In this document: piece by piece, positions 8,850 through 19,599 of the stretch
Numbering within the stretch: the first letter of the stretch is position 1
How the letters are laid out: each line of letters begins with the position of its first letter
NCBI RefSeq assembly: GCF_963678635.1
Contig: NC_087069.1
Coordinates: 48,442,276 to 48,502,275 of the forward strand
Source: Symsagittifera roscoffensis
Taxonomy: Eukaryota > Xenacoelomorpha > Acoela > Convolutidae
DNA length: 60,000 nucleotides
Direction: 5' to 3'
Program-made: the position numbers and the translations under genes
Notes under the pieces: model-generated
Databases searched by the model: none
What the model saw: only the letters and a program-made list of their open reading frames with translations
What the model was told of the DNA's origin: nothing

Positions 8850-10140
8850 GGTTGCAAGGTTGCGGAGACTTTGTTGTGATAAATTTGTAGTAAAGTGCAT
8901 AACCTATGCTAATGAGTATTTAAGTGTTCGCCTAAAAATAGTAAAACTTGGATATTTGGAAAACATCAACAAATTGAAAGGTTTTTTGTAGTTACTATTT
9001 TAAAGTTTTCCTTGTTTAGTGCTTGTAAAAGTGTTCAAAGAGTAGAGCTTTTTTTAGCAGATAATGTGGTTTGACTTTTTAAGAATTATGTTTTTCTTTT
9101 GTTTTTTTTTCTGATGATTTCAGAAAATAAATTGATAAATGATCTGGAAAAAATGTATGTTTTGCTAAACTTTGAAAGTTTCAAGATAATGATATAAATT
9201 ATTCCAACTAAAAACTTAGTCTAAAAACGAAATTCAGATTTAAAACAGCATTATACAGTTTTGAGGTTGAGAAAACCCTTTAACGGCTTTTTGTAAAGGA
9301 TTTATGGTATTAATTCAGCTTCGGATTATTGAACGTTCGTTGAAATGATACATCTTTCCATCTAAAATTCAATTTTCAAGTAGAGATTTGCTCAAATTGC
9401 ATTCATTTGGTAGATAGTAGATGAAACAGAAACTGAGGAAATGCTAAAATGAGATAGAAACTCAATTTATTCCTTTGGGGTTTTGAGATAATTTTACTAA
9501 AATTTAGCTTATGAAGTATATCTTGAAAAAAAACCGACATAAAATTTCTCAAAGTCTTCTATTTATGCGTAATTCATTAGAAAAAATTATTATCATTTGA
9601 TATATTTGGTACTTTATATGAATGTTTTGAGAATAATTTTTGTGAAGCAAACCCAATTCGACATCTTTTGGAAGGAGATGCATAAAGCATAAATCAAAAA
9701 CTTGCTTTCAAGATCTACATTTCCTTGCTATATACAATACACAAAACTACATACATACACAATAATATATACAATAGACAGCATTATATACAAAACATTA
9801 CTACATTTTTACTATATAGATATTTTGTTCTGAATAAAAATCGGAAAATTACACAATTGTTCCATTTTGCACCTTGATTTGTTTTGCTAAATCAATTTTT
9901 TGAGACTCGCTCTTTTAGAAGTTTTTATATTGTAGATGTTAGGAACTAGGTTCCCTTGCGTCTTTCCGCAGATTATTACTAATAAAGCTGCTCCCAATTT
10001 GTTCTTAAATCGTAAAATGAACTTTTTATTCTCATTTTTTACTTTTTTTATGCTTTAATTAGCGCCGATTTTTTCTCACTTTGGTATTTTTGAGAAAATT
10101 TCCGTTATAAATTAAGAATAAAAAACTTTGTTAATAAATA
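8850..10140. other. AT-rich stretch without recognisable genes
   Basis: No open frame or known motif that I can support is visible here. A low-complexity patch rich in TATACA/TACACA lies at about 9725-9800. This DNA lies between the PolB start fragment and the 313-bp tandem repeat and may include decayed PolB sequence. Confidence 0.4.
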
Positions 10141-10152
10141 TTTTGCAACAAA

Positions 10153-10713
10153 AGTGATAGTTATTGATCCCAAAAGTTGTAATTTTGCTTAAATAGTTTA
10201 TGGTAGCAACTGAACAAGAGAACCTTGAGGAAGACATTTACAATTTTCATCAAAAATAATCAGACAATATCAGTTCTAATTTCATCTCTGCCAGCAAATT
10301 GTTTATTCAATTGATACCATATTCCTCCTAAATTCTCTAGTTCTGACTAAATTTTCTTTCAAAAGATGTTCAATAGCGAAAATATGTATAAAGCAGAAAG
10401 CGAAAATAACCTTAAAACGTAGAACTTTTCTACGGAAAAACATGAAAAAATAACTATTTTTCAAGAAAAGTGACAGTTATTGATCCCAAATATTGTATTT
10501 TTGCTTAAATAGTTTACTGTAGCAACTAAACAAACAAACCTTGAGGAAGAGATTTACAGTTTGAATCGTTATAACCAGACGATATCAGTTCTGATTTCAT
10601 CTCTTCCAGCAAACTGATTTTTTCAATTGATACTATTTTCCTCCTAAATTTTCCAGTTCTGACTAAACTTTCTTGCAAAGTGTGTTCAATGGCGAAAACA
10701 TGCATTAAGCAGA
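10153..10713 (+). repeat. 313-bp tandem repeat running into the assembly gap
   Basis: AAAAGTGATAGTTATTGATC at 10153 recurs as AAAAGTGACAGTTATTGATC at 10466, and the similarity continues through the whole unit (for example CTTAAATAGTTTA..GTAGCAACT, and CTCCTAAATT.TC.AGTTCTGACTAAA) to the N run. The second unit is cut by the gap after TGCATTAAGCAGA, which corresponds to position 10401 of the first. The gap is therefore probably caused by more copies of this unit. Confidence 0.75.
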
Positions 10714-10913
10714 NNNNNNNNNNNNNNNNNNNNNNNNNNNNNNNNNNNNNNNNNNNNNNNNNNNNNNNNNNNNNNNNNNNNNNNNNNNNNNNNNNNNNNN
10801 NNNNNNNNNNNNNNNNNNNNNNNNNNNNNNNNNNNNNNNNNNNNNNNNNNNNNNNNNNNNNNNNNNNNNNNNNNNNNNNNNNNNNNNNNNNNNNNNNNNN
10901 NNNNNNNNNNNNN
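10714..10913. other. Assembly gap of exactly 200 N
   Basis: The run of N has the round length of a scaffolding gap, so the true distance is unknown. Tandem repeat lies on its left and a duplicated piece of gypsy pol on its right. Confidence 0.99.
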
Positions 10914-13075
10914 CCACATTCCCGTCATTCTTGTCGCGCGTGCCTCTCTCATTCACCTCACAGGCAGGGTCCAATATCAAATAGTCCTCATCATTTACGT
11001 CGGCCGGGATACACCAGTCTTCCGATCAGGCATTGTGGGACTCGATATTCTCGTAATGAGCTGCCCTTCAGGTGCTCAACCAAAAAAAATGACATCATTG
11101 GTGCCCTTCAGTTATTTGAAATGGACCACACCATTTTTTCAGCATTTTTTGGTTCCCTTTGGTGGAACTACCTCCTGGAACACCCAGTCATAGTCTCCGA
11201 CTCAGTAGGTTTTTGCATCCGCAGTCCTCTTATCAAATCTTCTTTTTTGTCTAATTTGAGCCTGTTGCGTGTTCCTCCTGCATAGATCATTGAGGTCCTG
11301 CTGTCTTCTAACAACATCACGCACGTAAGTTTGTGGTTTTGTTTTCTTTCCTTCGTTTTCAGGGTAGAAGAACGTTGATTAAAGGGCTTTCTCGTGACCG
11401 GTTAAGATCATATGCGGGCTTATTCTCGTGGTAGAGTATTCGGTACTAATATAAGCGCCCATTACACGCGGCAAGCGCTTATCCCAGTCATCCGTGTTGT
11501 CTATCAGTGGCCTTTGTTACCAGGAAACAGAAAAACTTCCCTGCTGTCTGTGATGCAACAGGGTGCAGCGCTATCATCTCTCTCACTCCAGGCCTCTGTT
11601 TCCAATAAAACTCGATTTTCTTGTACGCTCTCTAGAAGTCGGCTACTAGCGCTGTTTTAAAACTTACATCCGCGGTTATCGCTATAACGCACGTACGTTC
11701 CGTGAGTATGAAATCAATATCTTAGATGATGATGATGTTGTTTGAGTAGTTATTCGGTAGATCACAATACGATTCAAAAATTCGTCAAATGGCGGTTTTT
11801 TAGCGTTTTCACCCTCTGGTTCAGTTCCCCTGTCACTCTTGCCGATTTTAATTTTTTTATCATAAAGTTTTCGATGGGTGAGTACTATCCCCACTCCCCG
11901 CACAAAAACATCCATCGACGTCCCCGTAGATCACCCAGGATCGAGCAGATCGAGATTCGATTCTGAAATATCCAAGGGACCATCTTGAGCGACCCAGTTG
12001 GACTTAGTGTTGTCGTTACTGATTTATTTGACGCTATACAGAGCTACGTCTTGGATTGTCCCGATGGTCTCCTTCGGATCTGCAGGTAGATCATGGAGCC
12101 GCTCGAGTACACGCAAATTCGTCAAATCTTGATCGTGCATCTGTTCCTTCTCAGGTTCGAACTCCACTTCCAATTCAGATTGATCGTCGATCCAGTCCTG
12201 TTCTGTGTCATCAACCAGGTCGATCTCTTGTGGCACCACTATTTAGTCCAGGCCCACTATAGAGTGCATTATATCGCTCATAACTATTCAGTCTATGACG
12301 AAATCCTCGCCATATGGGTTGTATTTCTTATTCTTTCCTCTTTTGCACTGGCGTGTTTCCATGGTGAAAGAAAAGTCTGGCTGTACTCTTTTATGAAGCA
12401 TTCCCAGTCTTCTTCAGCCTATGGAAGAGTCTCTTCGTTACCCTTCACTCGCTCGGTTGACTCCAGGTCCAGTGGCAGATCACAATCATCTACCACCTCA
12501 TTCCCGTCATTCTTGTCGCGCGTGCCTCTCTCATTCACCTCACAGGCAGGGTCCAATATCAAATAGTCCTCATCATTTACGTCGGCCGGGATACACCAGT
12601 CTTCCGATCAGGCATTGTGGGACTCGATATTCTCGTAATGAGCTGCCCTTCAGGTGCTCAACCAAAAAAAATGACATCATTGGTGCCCTTCAGTTATTTG
12701 AAATGGACCACACCATTTTTTCAGCATTTTTTGGTTCCCTTTGGTGGAACTACCTCCTGGAACACCCAGTCATAGTCTCCGACTCAGTAGGTTTTTGCAT
12801 CCGCAGTCCTCTTATCAAATCTTCTTTTTTGTCTAATTTGAGCCTGTTGCGTGTTCCTCCTGCATAGATCATTGAGGTCCTGCTGTCTTCTAACAACATC
12901 ACGCACGTAAGTTTGTGGTTTTGTTTTCTTTCCTTCATTTTCAGGGTAGAAGAACGTTGATTAAAGGGCTTTCTCGTGACCGGTTAAGATCATATGCGGG
13001 CTTATTCTCGTGGTAGAGTGTTCGGTACTAATATAAGCGCCCATTACACGCGGCAAGCGCTTATCCCAGTCATCC
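10914..13075 (-). repeat. Partial tandem duplication (period 1578 bp) of the gypsy-1 pol tail
   Basis: The sequence from 10914 to about 11495 repeats almost letter for letter at 12492 to about 13073 (for example ATTCCCGTCATTCTTGTCGC, and GTTCCTCCTGCATAGATCAT in both). Similarity ends at CCCAGTCATCC on the right and is cut by the N gap on the left. The repeated part encodes, on the minus strand, the end of integrase (VFQEVVPPKGTKK) and the following pol tail. The near identity implies a recent duplication or an assembly artefact at the gap. Confidence 0.85.
11690..12491 (-). pseudogene. C-terminal pol tail of gypsy-1
   Basis: Frames on the minus strand read EVEFEPEKEQMHDQ, RVLERLHDLPADPKETIG and, after a frame break, DVFVRGVGIVLTHRKLYDKK. 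These are acidic and low-complexity in part, as in the post-integrase tails of gypsy polyproteins. No domain is recognisable. Plus-strand frames over the same interval are antisense shadows. Confidence 0.45.
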
Positions 13076-13519
13076 ATGTACCGTGAGCAACAAACCCTCA
13101 ACATGGACACCAATATGCGATTCTGTCTCTCAACCAGGCCATTCGTTTGTGGGTGATAAGTGGTCGAGTAAGCCTGGGCCACCTGCGACCTCTTCATTAA
13201 CTCCTTTGTGAGATCACCATTGTCCGATTGGAACGTGATTGGACAGCCGTGTGTCGCTATCCATATATTTAGCAGGCGGTCACACGTTTCCTCCGCTGAT
13301 GCTTTCAAACAGTGAGCTGCTTCTGCGTGCTTTGTGAAGTGATCAATCATTACCAGAACTTGATTATAGCCTGTGGCCGTCATGCATACTTTCTGATGAT
13401 CGATTTGCACAAACTCATTGAATCCTGATGACTCCATTGGCTGAAGACAAAATCTATGCTTCCTGGGGTCCTTTTCGTGCTGAAATGACAAGCATGCAGA
13501 GATCCACTTCTCACAGGCC
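12960..13519 (-). pseudogene. Integrase core of gypsy-1
   Basis: The frame from 13491 to 12961 gives a recognisable rve core. FVQIDHQKV and VLVMIDHFTKHAEAAH surround the first acidic residue, TFQSDNGDLTKEL the second, and YHPQTNGLVERQNR the glutamate. It extends upstream through KACEKWISACLSFQHEKD to about 13519, where the gypsy sequence ends abruptly at a palindrome and LINE sequence begins. It should splice cDNA into host DNA, but it is separated from its zinc domain by the LINE, so no functional protein can be made. Confidence 0.8.
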
Positions 13520-13552
13520 TTATCACAACAATTAGCCTAATTGTTGTGATAA
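13520..13552. repeat. Perfect 15-bp palindrome at the LINE 5' junction
   Basis: TTATCACAACAATTA is followed by GCC and then by its exact reverse complement TAATTGTTGTGATAA. The left arm is still gypsy coding sequence (TTATCACAACA is part of the integrase frame), so the right arm is an inverted copy of the target made at insertion. Confidence 0.85.
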
Positions 13553-13779
13553 ACTTAATAAATAGCACTAGCTGCTATTTGATAATTTCATTTCAGAGCG
13601 CACTGTTGGGCGAATCGGATACCTACGTGGATAGCCCTATGCTAAGGGATTTTAGAGATCCGATTGATGATACACAGCATTTGAACCAGAAGAACAAAAG
13701 ATATATTCACTTCACTTACGTGACGTTGTTGGTTATTAACTCTATCATTCTCTGCTTTTTTGCCGATACTTCCTCTTGA
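13546..13779 (+). other. LINE leader with a hydrophobic exon-like frame
   Basis: An open frame of about 77 codons runs through the 5' leader of the LINE. After a stretch that looks like a splice acceptor (TTTCATTTCAG ending at 13595) it reads SALLGESDTYVDSPMLRDF and then a membrane-like helix, FTYVTLLVINSIILCFFADT. This is unusual for a LINE leader and may be a captured host exon or chance; I recognise no family. Confidence 0.3.
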
Positions 13780-13823
13780 TTTATTTTAAAGAGCTAAAAA
13801 AAGAGACAACTGATTTGATTGTT

Positions 13824-14557
13824 ATGGTGGACGGCGATAGTGGACGTTGGCGGTTACCCTCTACCAAGGACTATTATCCTGCGATTGACGAGCTGCTTGA
13901 TTGTAATCCTGAAGAATTGAATAAGTTTCTCGCCACTGTCAATAAAAGCAATCTCACTTGTTTATTACGCGAAGCCTTGTCCAGGGTGAAGTCCACTGCC
14001 TTAATTGTCGATTCGATATCTGCGGTAGTAAAATCTATCAAGTCTGTGCCACTCACCCCTGCTGTCCAAACCGTCATCTCCAACTCCTCAACCTCTCCAC
14101 AGTCTGGAACCCTCCATAAAGTAGATGAAATCAGAATTCAAGGCATACCTGAGAGCACATCTCAAATCACAGCAAAACGATTCGAAGATGATTCGAAACT
14201 AGTCACCGATGTGCTGGAATTTATTGAAAAGGATGCTTCAGATTGTATTCAAGACGTTTCAAGAGGGCGGGCAGAGTGAAACCCAATTCAGGAAAGTCCC
14301 GAAGTGTCATTGTAAAATTGAATTCAGTTTGGTCTGCTCGCAAGTTATTGAGCAAAGCCTACAAGCTGAAAGACTATTCATCTGCCGTATTCCTTAGTAA
14401 GTCCCTCTCAAAAACTGGCCAAGAACTTGAAAGAACCCTTCTGAAAGAGCGATTTGAACTTAACGAATCTGGGCATGACAAACGTCTCATTAGAATTAAA
14501 GATTTAAAACTTTATTTGGATGGCCAAGAGGTTCCAATAAATTCCAATGAAGACTGA
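13824..14557 (+). pseudogene. LINE ORF1 (RNA-binding protein), one frameshift
   Basis: The first part from the ATG at 13824 includes KVDEIRIQGIPEST, a typical RRM-like opening of LINE ORF1 proteins; after a frame change near 14275 the text continues with KSRSVIVKLNSVWSARKLLS, YKLKDYSSAVFLSKSLSKT and RFELNESGHDKRLI. Such proteins coat the LINE RNA. The frame change would truncate the product at about 150 residues. Confidence 0.6.
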
Positions 14558-14578
14558 CTTTTTTCTGAATTATTTATA

Positions 14579-15310
14579 GTGTTCTTAAATTGCCAAAGTT
14601 TGGTTTCATTAAATAGACGATTACAAGTTGTTAACTTGTTAAATTCGTGGAACTGTGGTATCTTCTGTGCCTCCAAAACGTGCCTGAATGACCCTACCGA
14701 ATCTAACCACGTTTTTCGGTTCTCTGATTATTTCGTTATTGCTCGATCTGATAGATCAATTGGCGAACACGGGGGTGCTCTTATAGCCATGAAATCTACC
14801 TTAAATTCACATTTGGATATCATACCGGTTCATTGCAACTCTAATGTTGGATGCGCTGCTATACTTTCGAGTTCTTCATATGTTTTATGCAATGCTACAG
14901 TTTATAACCCTACTGCATTTTCTAGGTTCAGGCAACGCTGTTCAGAAGTTCAGTATTTCCTATCCTTAGTATATTCTGTTTACCGGACAGAATGTTCAAA
15001 AATTGATTGTTTAAATAATTATTTCTTACTTGGCGGTGATTTTAACCTACCTGATATTGATTGGCGTACTAGCTTTAGTTCTTCCAGCTATGACATGAGT
15101 TTGATTTCAATCTTCCGGGATTACAATCTGCAGCAATTGATTCATGAACCAACTCATAATAGTGGGAATATACTTGACATTCTTCTAACTGACCGGTTTC
15201 TAGAAAATGAACCTGTTGTCTTTGATTGTGCACTTTCTGATCACCGTGCCGTTGGGGTTACGTTTTCAATGCATACAAACGCTGAGATATTTCCACCATC
15301 TTATTTCCAC
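14579..15310 (+). pseudogene. LINE ORF2 endonuclease domain (EEP family)
   Basis: The frame opens with FLNCQSLVSLNRRLQVVNLL and contains the metal-binding and catalytic signatures LGGDFNLPDIDW near 15030-15065 and ALSDHRAVGVTF near 15230-15265. These are the GDFN and SDH motifs of apurinic-like LINE endonucleases. The first metal-binding asparagine is present in FLNCQS. The frame runs out near 15322 and the linker to RT follows in another frame (15207-15701). The enzyme would nick target DNA for target-primed reverse transcription. Confidence 0.75.
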
Positions 15311-15755
15311 AAGTTCTTTTAATTTCGTTACTTTTAATAGTTTCCTAGATGCATGCTACGATGCATTAAGTTATCCTCATTTACTTGAAATTTTTTCAAC
15401 TCTGTTTATACCTACAATATCAGGTGCAGTGGCAGCATCTGCACAGCTGAAGCGGAAAAAACGACAACACTTACCTTTTTACTACATTTCATCTACCGTT
15501 CACCTTATTAATAAACTAACTTCAAATAGACGACAATTCCCGGCCTGCGATCATAGTTCTCTGGCACTTCAGCTTGACCGAAACTTAGAACTAGATAAAT
15601 TGTGTTATCTCAACTCATTTGCAAATTTGAATGTGAACAACTGTTTCAAAATTCTCAAGAGCATTTCCAACAAGTGTACATTTCCTGGCACCTTACATTA
15701 GGGGTCATTTAAAGCTCGCACCATTTTAGAAAAATCCAATTTATTTAATTGCTTT

Positions 15756-17184
15756 TTGGCTTCAGTCTTCAAACCCTCCTGTTCGTTCGATGTGTTACAG
15801 CTCTATACTTGCTCGTCAATTTCGTTAAATTCCATTGATATCTCTTTCGATAAAACTCTCAACGTCTTAAGCTCTGCTGATGATTCATCCTCAGTTTGCA
15901 GTGATAATGTACCTCCTGCATTTCTAAGGTACTGCTCTAATCAACTGTGTCCCTTGGTTATTGCGCTTTACGAAAATATTTTGAAGCACAAAGTCTGGCC
16001 TGATGCTTGGAAAACTGCGTATATTTCGCCTCTTCATAAGAAAGAAAGTTACAGTGATGTTACCAATTATCGGCCAATCAACCTATTACCGAAATTATCA
16101 CTAGGTCTGGACCGAGTTTTATTCGATCATGTTTATTTGAAAATCCGGTACAAATTTTTGTCATCGCAATATGGGTTCATGTGTCGGCGTTCAACTGTAA
16201 CTCAACTTTTGAGTTTTTGTGATAAACTTTTAGAAGGTCATGAGCAGGGTTTTTTTACTATCGTGTTTTATGCTGACATTAGGAAAGCTTTCGATTCAGT
16301 GCGACATGACAGGCTGCTTTATAAACTTGCGTCATATGGCCTTGATCATAATTTCCTAGAACTTCTACTTAGTATTTATCCAATCGCTACCAGCGTGTGC
16401 GCATAGATGGCATGCTATCTGAAATTGCCTCATTGACAAGTGGGGTGCCCCAAGGTTGCATTTTAGGGCCTTTACTATTCTTACTCTTTGTAAACGATCT
16501 TCCCTCAACCCTTAGTACCTCTTCTTTTCTCTGTGCTGATGATCTCAAATGCTGCAGCGTAAATTCTACTTCCTTACAGACTGACTTGTCCGCTCTACAG
16601 CGGTGGTGCACTGAAAACTTTCTTGATTTAAATCCAGAGAAGTGCAAAATACTCTCATTTTTTCACTGTTCTACAACGACTTTCAAAGTTTTAAAGACCT
16701 TGGTGTTATTTTTACTTCGAATTTGAGTTGGTCCCTCCAAGTTGCTGACAAAATTTCGAAGTGTTATAAAGTCTTCTTTATGCTGAAAAGAAATGTTCCG
16801 ATGAGTGCATCTAGATCACTCAAAATTAATTTATACAAAACTTGTATTCTCTCCATTTTATCTTATGCATCTCCAATTTGGTCCCCAAGCAAAACAGATC
16901 TTCAGAAGTTGGAGTCTTTAAATAAGCGTTACATTAATTGGGTTGGCATGACTGGTGAATATAATTCTACACTCTTGAACTTGAATATTTACCCTATCTC
17001 CTATAAGTTAGAGATAAATGATTTACTCCTATTCCATCGATTTTTCCACGGGAAATATGACCTGAATATTTTCGATTACGTTACCCTATCAGAATCTTGT
17101 TCGTCGTTGCGGAGCTCAAGTTACTGCATATTTGTTTTGAAAAATCGAAGATATTTGAAGACAAGAACATTTTATTTTGATTGA
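15756..17184 (+). pseudogene. LINE ORF2 reverse transcriptase domain
   Basis: Motifs are in order across three frames. VTNYRPINLLPKLS is near 16050, QYGFMCRRSTVTQLL near 16165, FYADIRKAFDSVRHDRLL near 16265-16315, LTSGVPQGCILGPLLFLLFV near 16430-16490, and the catalytic strand LCADDLKC near 16530, where the usual F/Y of [FY]ADD is cysteine. LNPEKCKIL and a thumb-like tail (SYASPIWSPSKTDLQKLESL) follow. Frame changes lie near 16395 and 16670. The core aspartates survive, but the gene is not translatable as one protein. Confidence 0.75.
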
Positions 17185-17442
17185 GTTGTAAGGCTGGTAA
17201 ATCACCTGAAAATTGATGCTCGTGACTCTTTTTGTGAATGGAAGAGGAAAACTCATCTTTTCTACAAGAGCAAGCTTCAAACTTACAATGAAAAAGTGAG
17301 CTGTACGTCGTCGGCAAAATTTATTTGCCTGTATTGTCGTTCTGAATATCTATTTTAAAAATTATAAACTATTTCTATTATTGCTGTTAAGTTTTGTAAA
17401 TTGTAAGATTGTTTTTTAAATTCCCCAAGGGATAAATTAAGT

Positions 17443-17443
<1 letters not shown>

Positions 17444-17506
<63 letters not shown>
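17444..17506 (+). repeat. (CT)n microsatellite at the LINE 3' end
   Basis: About 62 bases of CT dinucleotides with one G interruption separate LINE sequence from gypsy-1 coding sequence. It lies exactly at the junction, so it either grew from the LINE's 3' end or was generated at insertion. Confidence 0.95.
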
Positions 17507-17508
<2 letters not shown>

Positions 17509-19230
17509 AAGCCAGGCCAATCAAACCGCTTCTGTGTCCGGTTATACACTTTGTCCACGCCCTGATGGCCCATCTAATAATGGGAACGAAAGAGCAATTT
17601 AGTTTGATACAACTGTGGTAGCACTATCGAATTATACTTGTAAACAACTTTGTCCTCTTCCTTGCGTTTGCACGTCACGATCCCGTCTTTTTTCAAGCAC
17701 AACAAGTCCTTTCTTTTTAAATTAAATTGATTTAGAATAGTATAGCTGTCTTCTTCCAAAACGCCTTTGTCAGATGATCCGTTTTTGATCCATCTCTTTA
17801 AATTACTCGTCGTTTCAATCATTTCGCTGAGCCCTTAAAAGATCCGTAATCAGGACTTGACTTTCACATAGGTCTTCATCACGGTTAGTTGTCCGCTAAC
17901 TATCTCTAGTGCATGGGCATCGTCCATCAACTTAACACACCATATCTTTTTCAAAGGTGTCGCTTCTTGAACTGATGCTATCAGCTCGAGCTCATCTGCG
18001 GCCTTATCAATTACCGTACCCCCTCATTGGAGGTATACCAGTCTCTGTCTGGGTCTTGATGCATTTATCTGTCCAGCCCGCGCTGCTTCCATTCTACTAG
18101 CAAAGAATCAACTGAGAAGTCGGAATTGGACGTATATTCTGACACATTCTCCCAAGACTGAGACTGCCAGTCATTACTTGAGCTGATGGATTCTGCATCA
18201 TCGTCTTCTGATTTGTTTATGATGTTTCTCGACTCCCCGGACAAAATTCTGTCCCTTGATCGCTCTGAAGTCGACTCACCGGACAACATTTTGTCCCTCG
18301 GTCGCTTCGACATTGTCTCCCCGGACAAGTCATCCTCTACGGGTCCGAAGGTGCATGACTCCCCGGACAGTGTTTCGTCTACGGATGAACAGTTTTAGCT
18401 CAGCTCGTACTCCTCCTTTGTCTCAGTGAACTGAACTCTTCTCGTTAAGATGGATCTTAATTTAACACTGATCTCTTCAGCGGTTGAGTGGCGACCTTTT
18501 GTTGACACTCCATATACGAAGTCCTCAGAAGGACAACTTTCGAAATCGAACTCACTGACTGATTCACTATCGATCGGCAATCCAGTTCAACATCCCGACT
18601 CTGAAGTGCTACTGGTCTCTTCTCCGATCTTCCGGTGATTCTCAACTTCTGCATGGTCTCCATCCATTCATGGCCATGACTTTCAACCTCTCTGTCAAGC
18701 AGGTCACGGAGTTTCAGCATGACTTTCGTTGCCACGTTTTCAGCAGGGCTATGGTGTTGATACACAGCCTGGTAAGTTCTTGCTGCGCCAGGTTTGATCG
18801 AACTAGCAAATCCAACGGAACCGGAGCACACTTCGCCCAGAATTTTATCTCAGCAGTCGTCTCCACGGGTGTTTCAGGGTATCCTGGTATGGGATGCCCG
18901 GACTTATCAAGCCACCTGGTGAGTGGCAGCCTGTCATAGGTATCTTTATCCAGAAATGAGAAACCATCATTGATTTATGCCTGGTTAGCCTGCTCCTCCT
19001 CCAATCGCTCATAGAATTCAGTCTTTTTGCTGAGGCTGTCGGCATGCTAGTGTTTGTCATGGAGTCGATGCTCTATGGTCATGTATAACCGTCCAGACGC
19101 ACGATCCAGCGACCAATGTAGCTTTGGTTTATCGAATAAGTCTTCAGCCTGGCAAGAGCACTATTGTCCACAGGCAAGTTTTAGGGAGCACTCCCTAATT
19201 AGGCTCTGTATTTTTCAACGAAAGTGATCA
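17507..19230 (-). pseudogene. gypsy-1 pol: RNase H end, linker and integrase zinc domain
   Basis: Going 5' to 3' on the minus strand, YSINQSYIGRWIVRLDGYT (about 19140-19085) and ADSLSKKTEFYERLEEEQAN (near 19035) mark the end of RNase H. A long linker follows (KVMLKLRDLLDREVESHGHE near 18700). Then come pre-integrase sequence (DKVVYKYNSIVLPQLYQTKL) and the zinc-binding domain opening GHQGVDKVYNRTQKRFDWPG. A TAG stop sits just before GHQGVDK, at about 17575. The pair of cysteines completing the zinc site lies beyond the LINE, near 13510. Confidence 0.7.
18228..18380 (-). repeat. In-frame tandem LSGES-type repeat within the gypsy-1 linker
   Basis: On the plus strand CTCCCCGGACA or CTCACCGGACA recurs at about 18232, 18277, 18319 and 18359. 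On the minus strand this gives LSGETMSKRPRDKMLSGEST and SERSRDRILSGESR, an acidic/basic alternating repeat. It is coding-sequence expansion within pol rather than an independent gene. Confidence 0.6.
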
Positions 19231-19345
19231 CCGCAAGCATCTCCGCCTTCCGTGCAAGGATGGCATCCTAGTAGACACTGTCGAAAGACAGCGCACCAAC
19301 ACCGGAGGAGATGAGGCAGCTATCAGGAGAAAATACGTTTTTGCA
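19020..19345 (-). pseudogene. RNase H domain of gypsy-1, RT missing upstream
   Basis: The domain core is seen as ISSGVGALSFDSVY, then ARKAEMLAVITFVEKYRA near 19250-19200. Upstream, between here and the protease-side text at about 19600, only about 250 bases remain. They contain no FVDD/YVDD box or other RT motif, so the whole polymerase domain has been deleted and replaced by unrelated sequence. RNase H alone would have no function in retrotransposition. Confidence 0.6.
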
Positions 19346-19599
19346 ACCAAACTCTCTCTCACTCTCTCAGTTGATTTGATTCCCCGAGAAGCGCCACAAA
19401 CTGCAAAAAATGCATGGTACAAACCAAGGGAAGATGTGTACGAGCGCCGCTCATTATGCTTCAGACAGCCATCTTGTGGCTGCCTGCACACTATACATAC
19501 ATGGCATGATGAGCTTGGGATATGCCTCCGACGAAAAAGATCTGGATCAGATGGACGGTTTGGAGTTTTAGGAAGAACCTTTAACAAAAATAGAAGCCT

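Larger units (their letters stand above)
13536..17506 (+). mobile_element. Non-LTR retrotransposon (LINE with apurinic-type endonuclease), decayed
   Basis: The element carries ORF1 (13824-14557), an EEP endonuclease (14579-15310) and a reverse transcriptase (about 15756-17184) in the order of Jockey/CR1-type LINEs, all on the plus strand. It lies opposite to and inside gypsy-1: gypsy integrase sequence breaks at 13519 and resumes at 17507. Each ORF is broken by frameshifts. The 3' end runs into a (CT)n tract and no poly(A) tail is visible. I did not find a clean direct target-site duplication. Confidence 0.8.

Noticed and set aside
10680-11285. Long plus-strand frame across the N gap
   Set aside because: Most of it is undefined bases; the rest is antisense to gypsy-1 pol.
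11060-12867. Plus-strand frames of 148-201 codons (for example 12421-12867)
   Set aside because: They are antisense to the integrase C-terminal part of gypsy-1 and appear twice only because the region is duplicated.
17355-17573. Frame with a long arginine-glutamate repeat
   Set aside because: The repeat is translation of the (CT)n microsatellite; only the first residues, from the gypsy zinc domain, are real.
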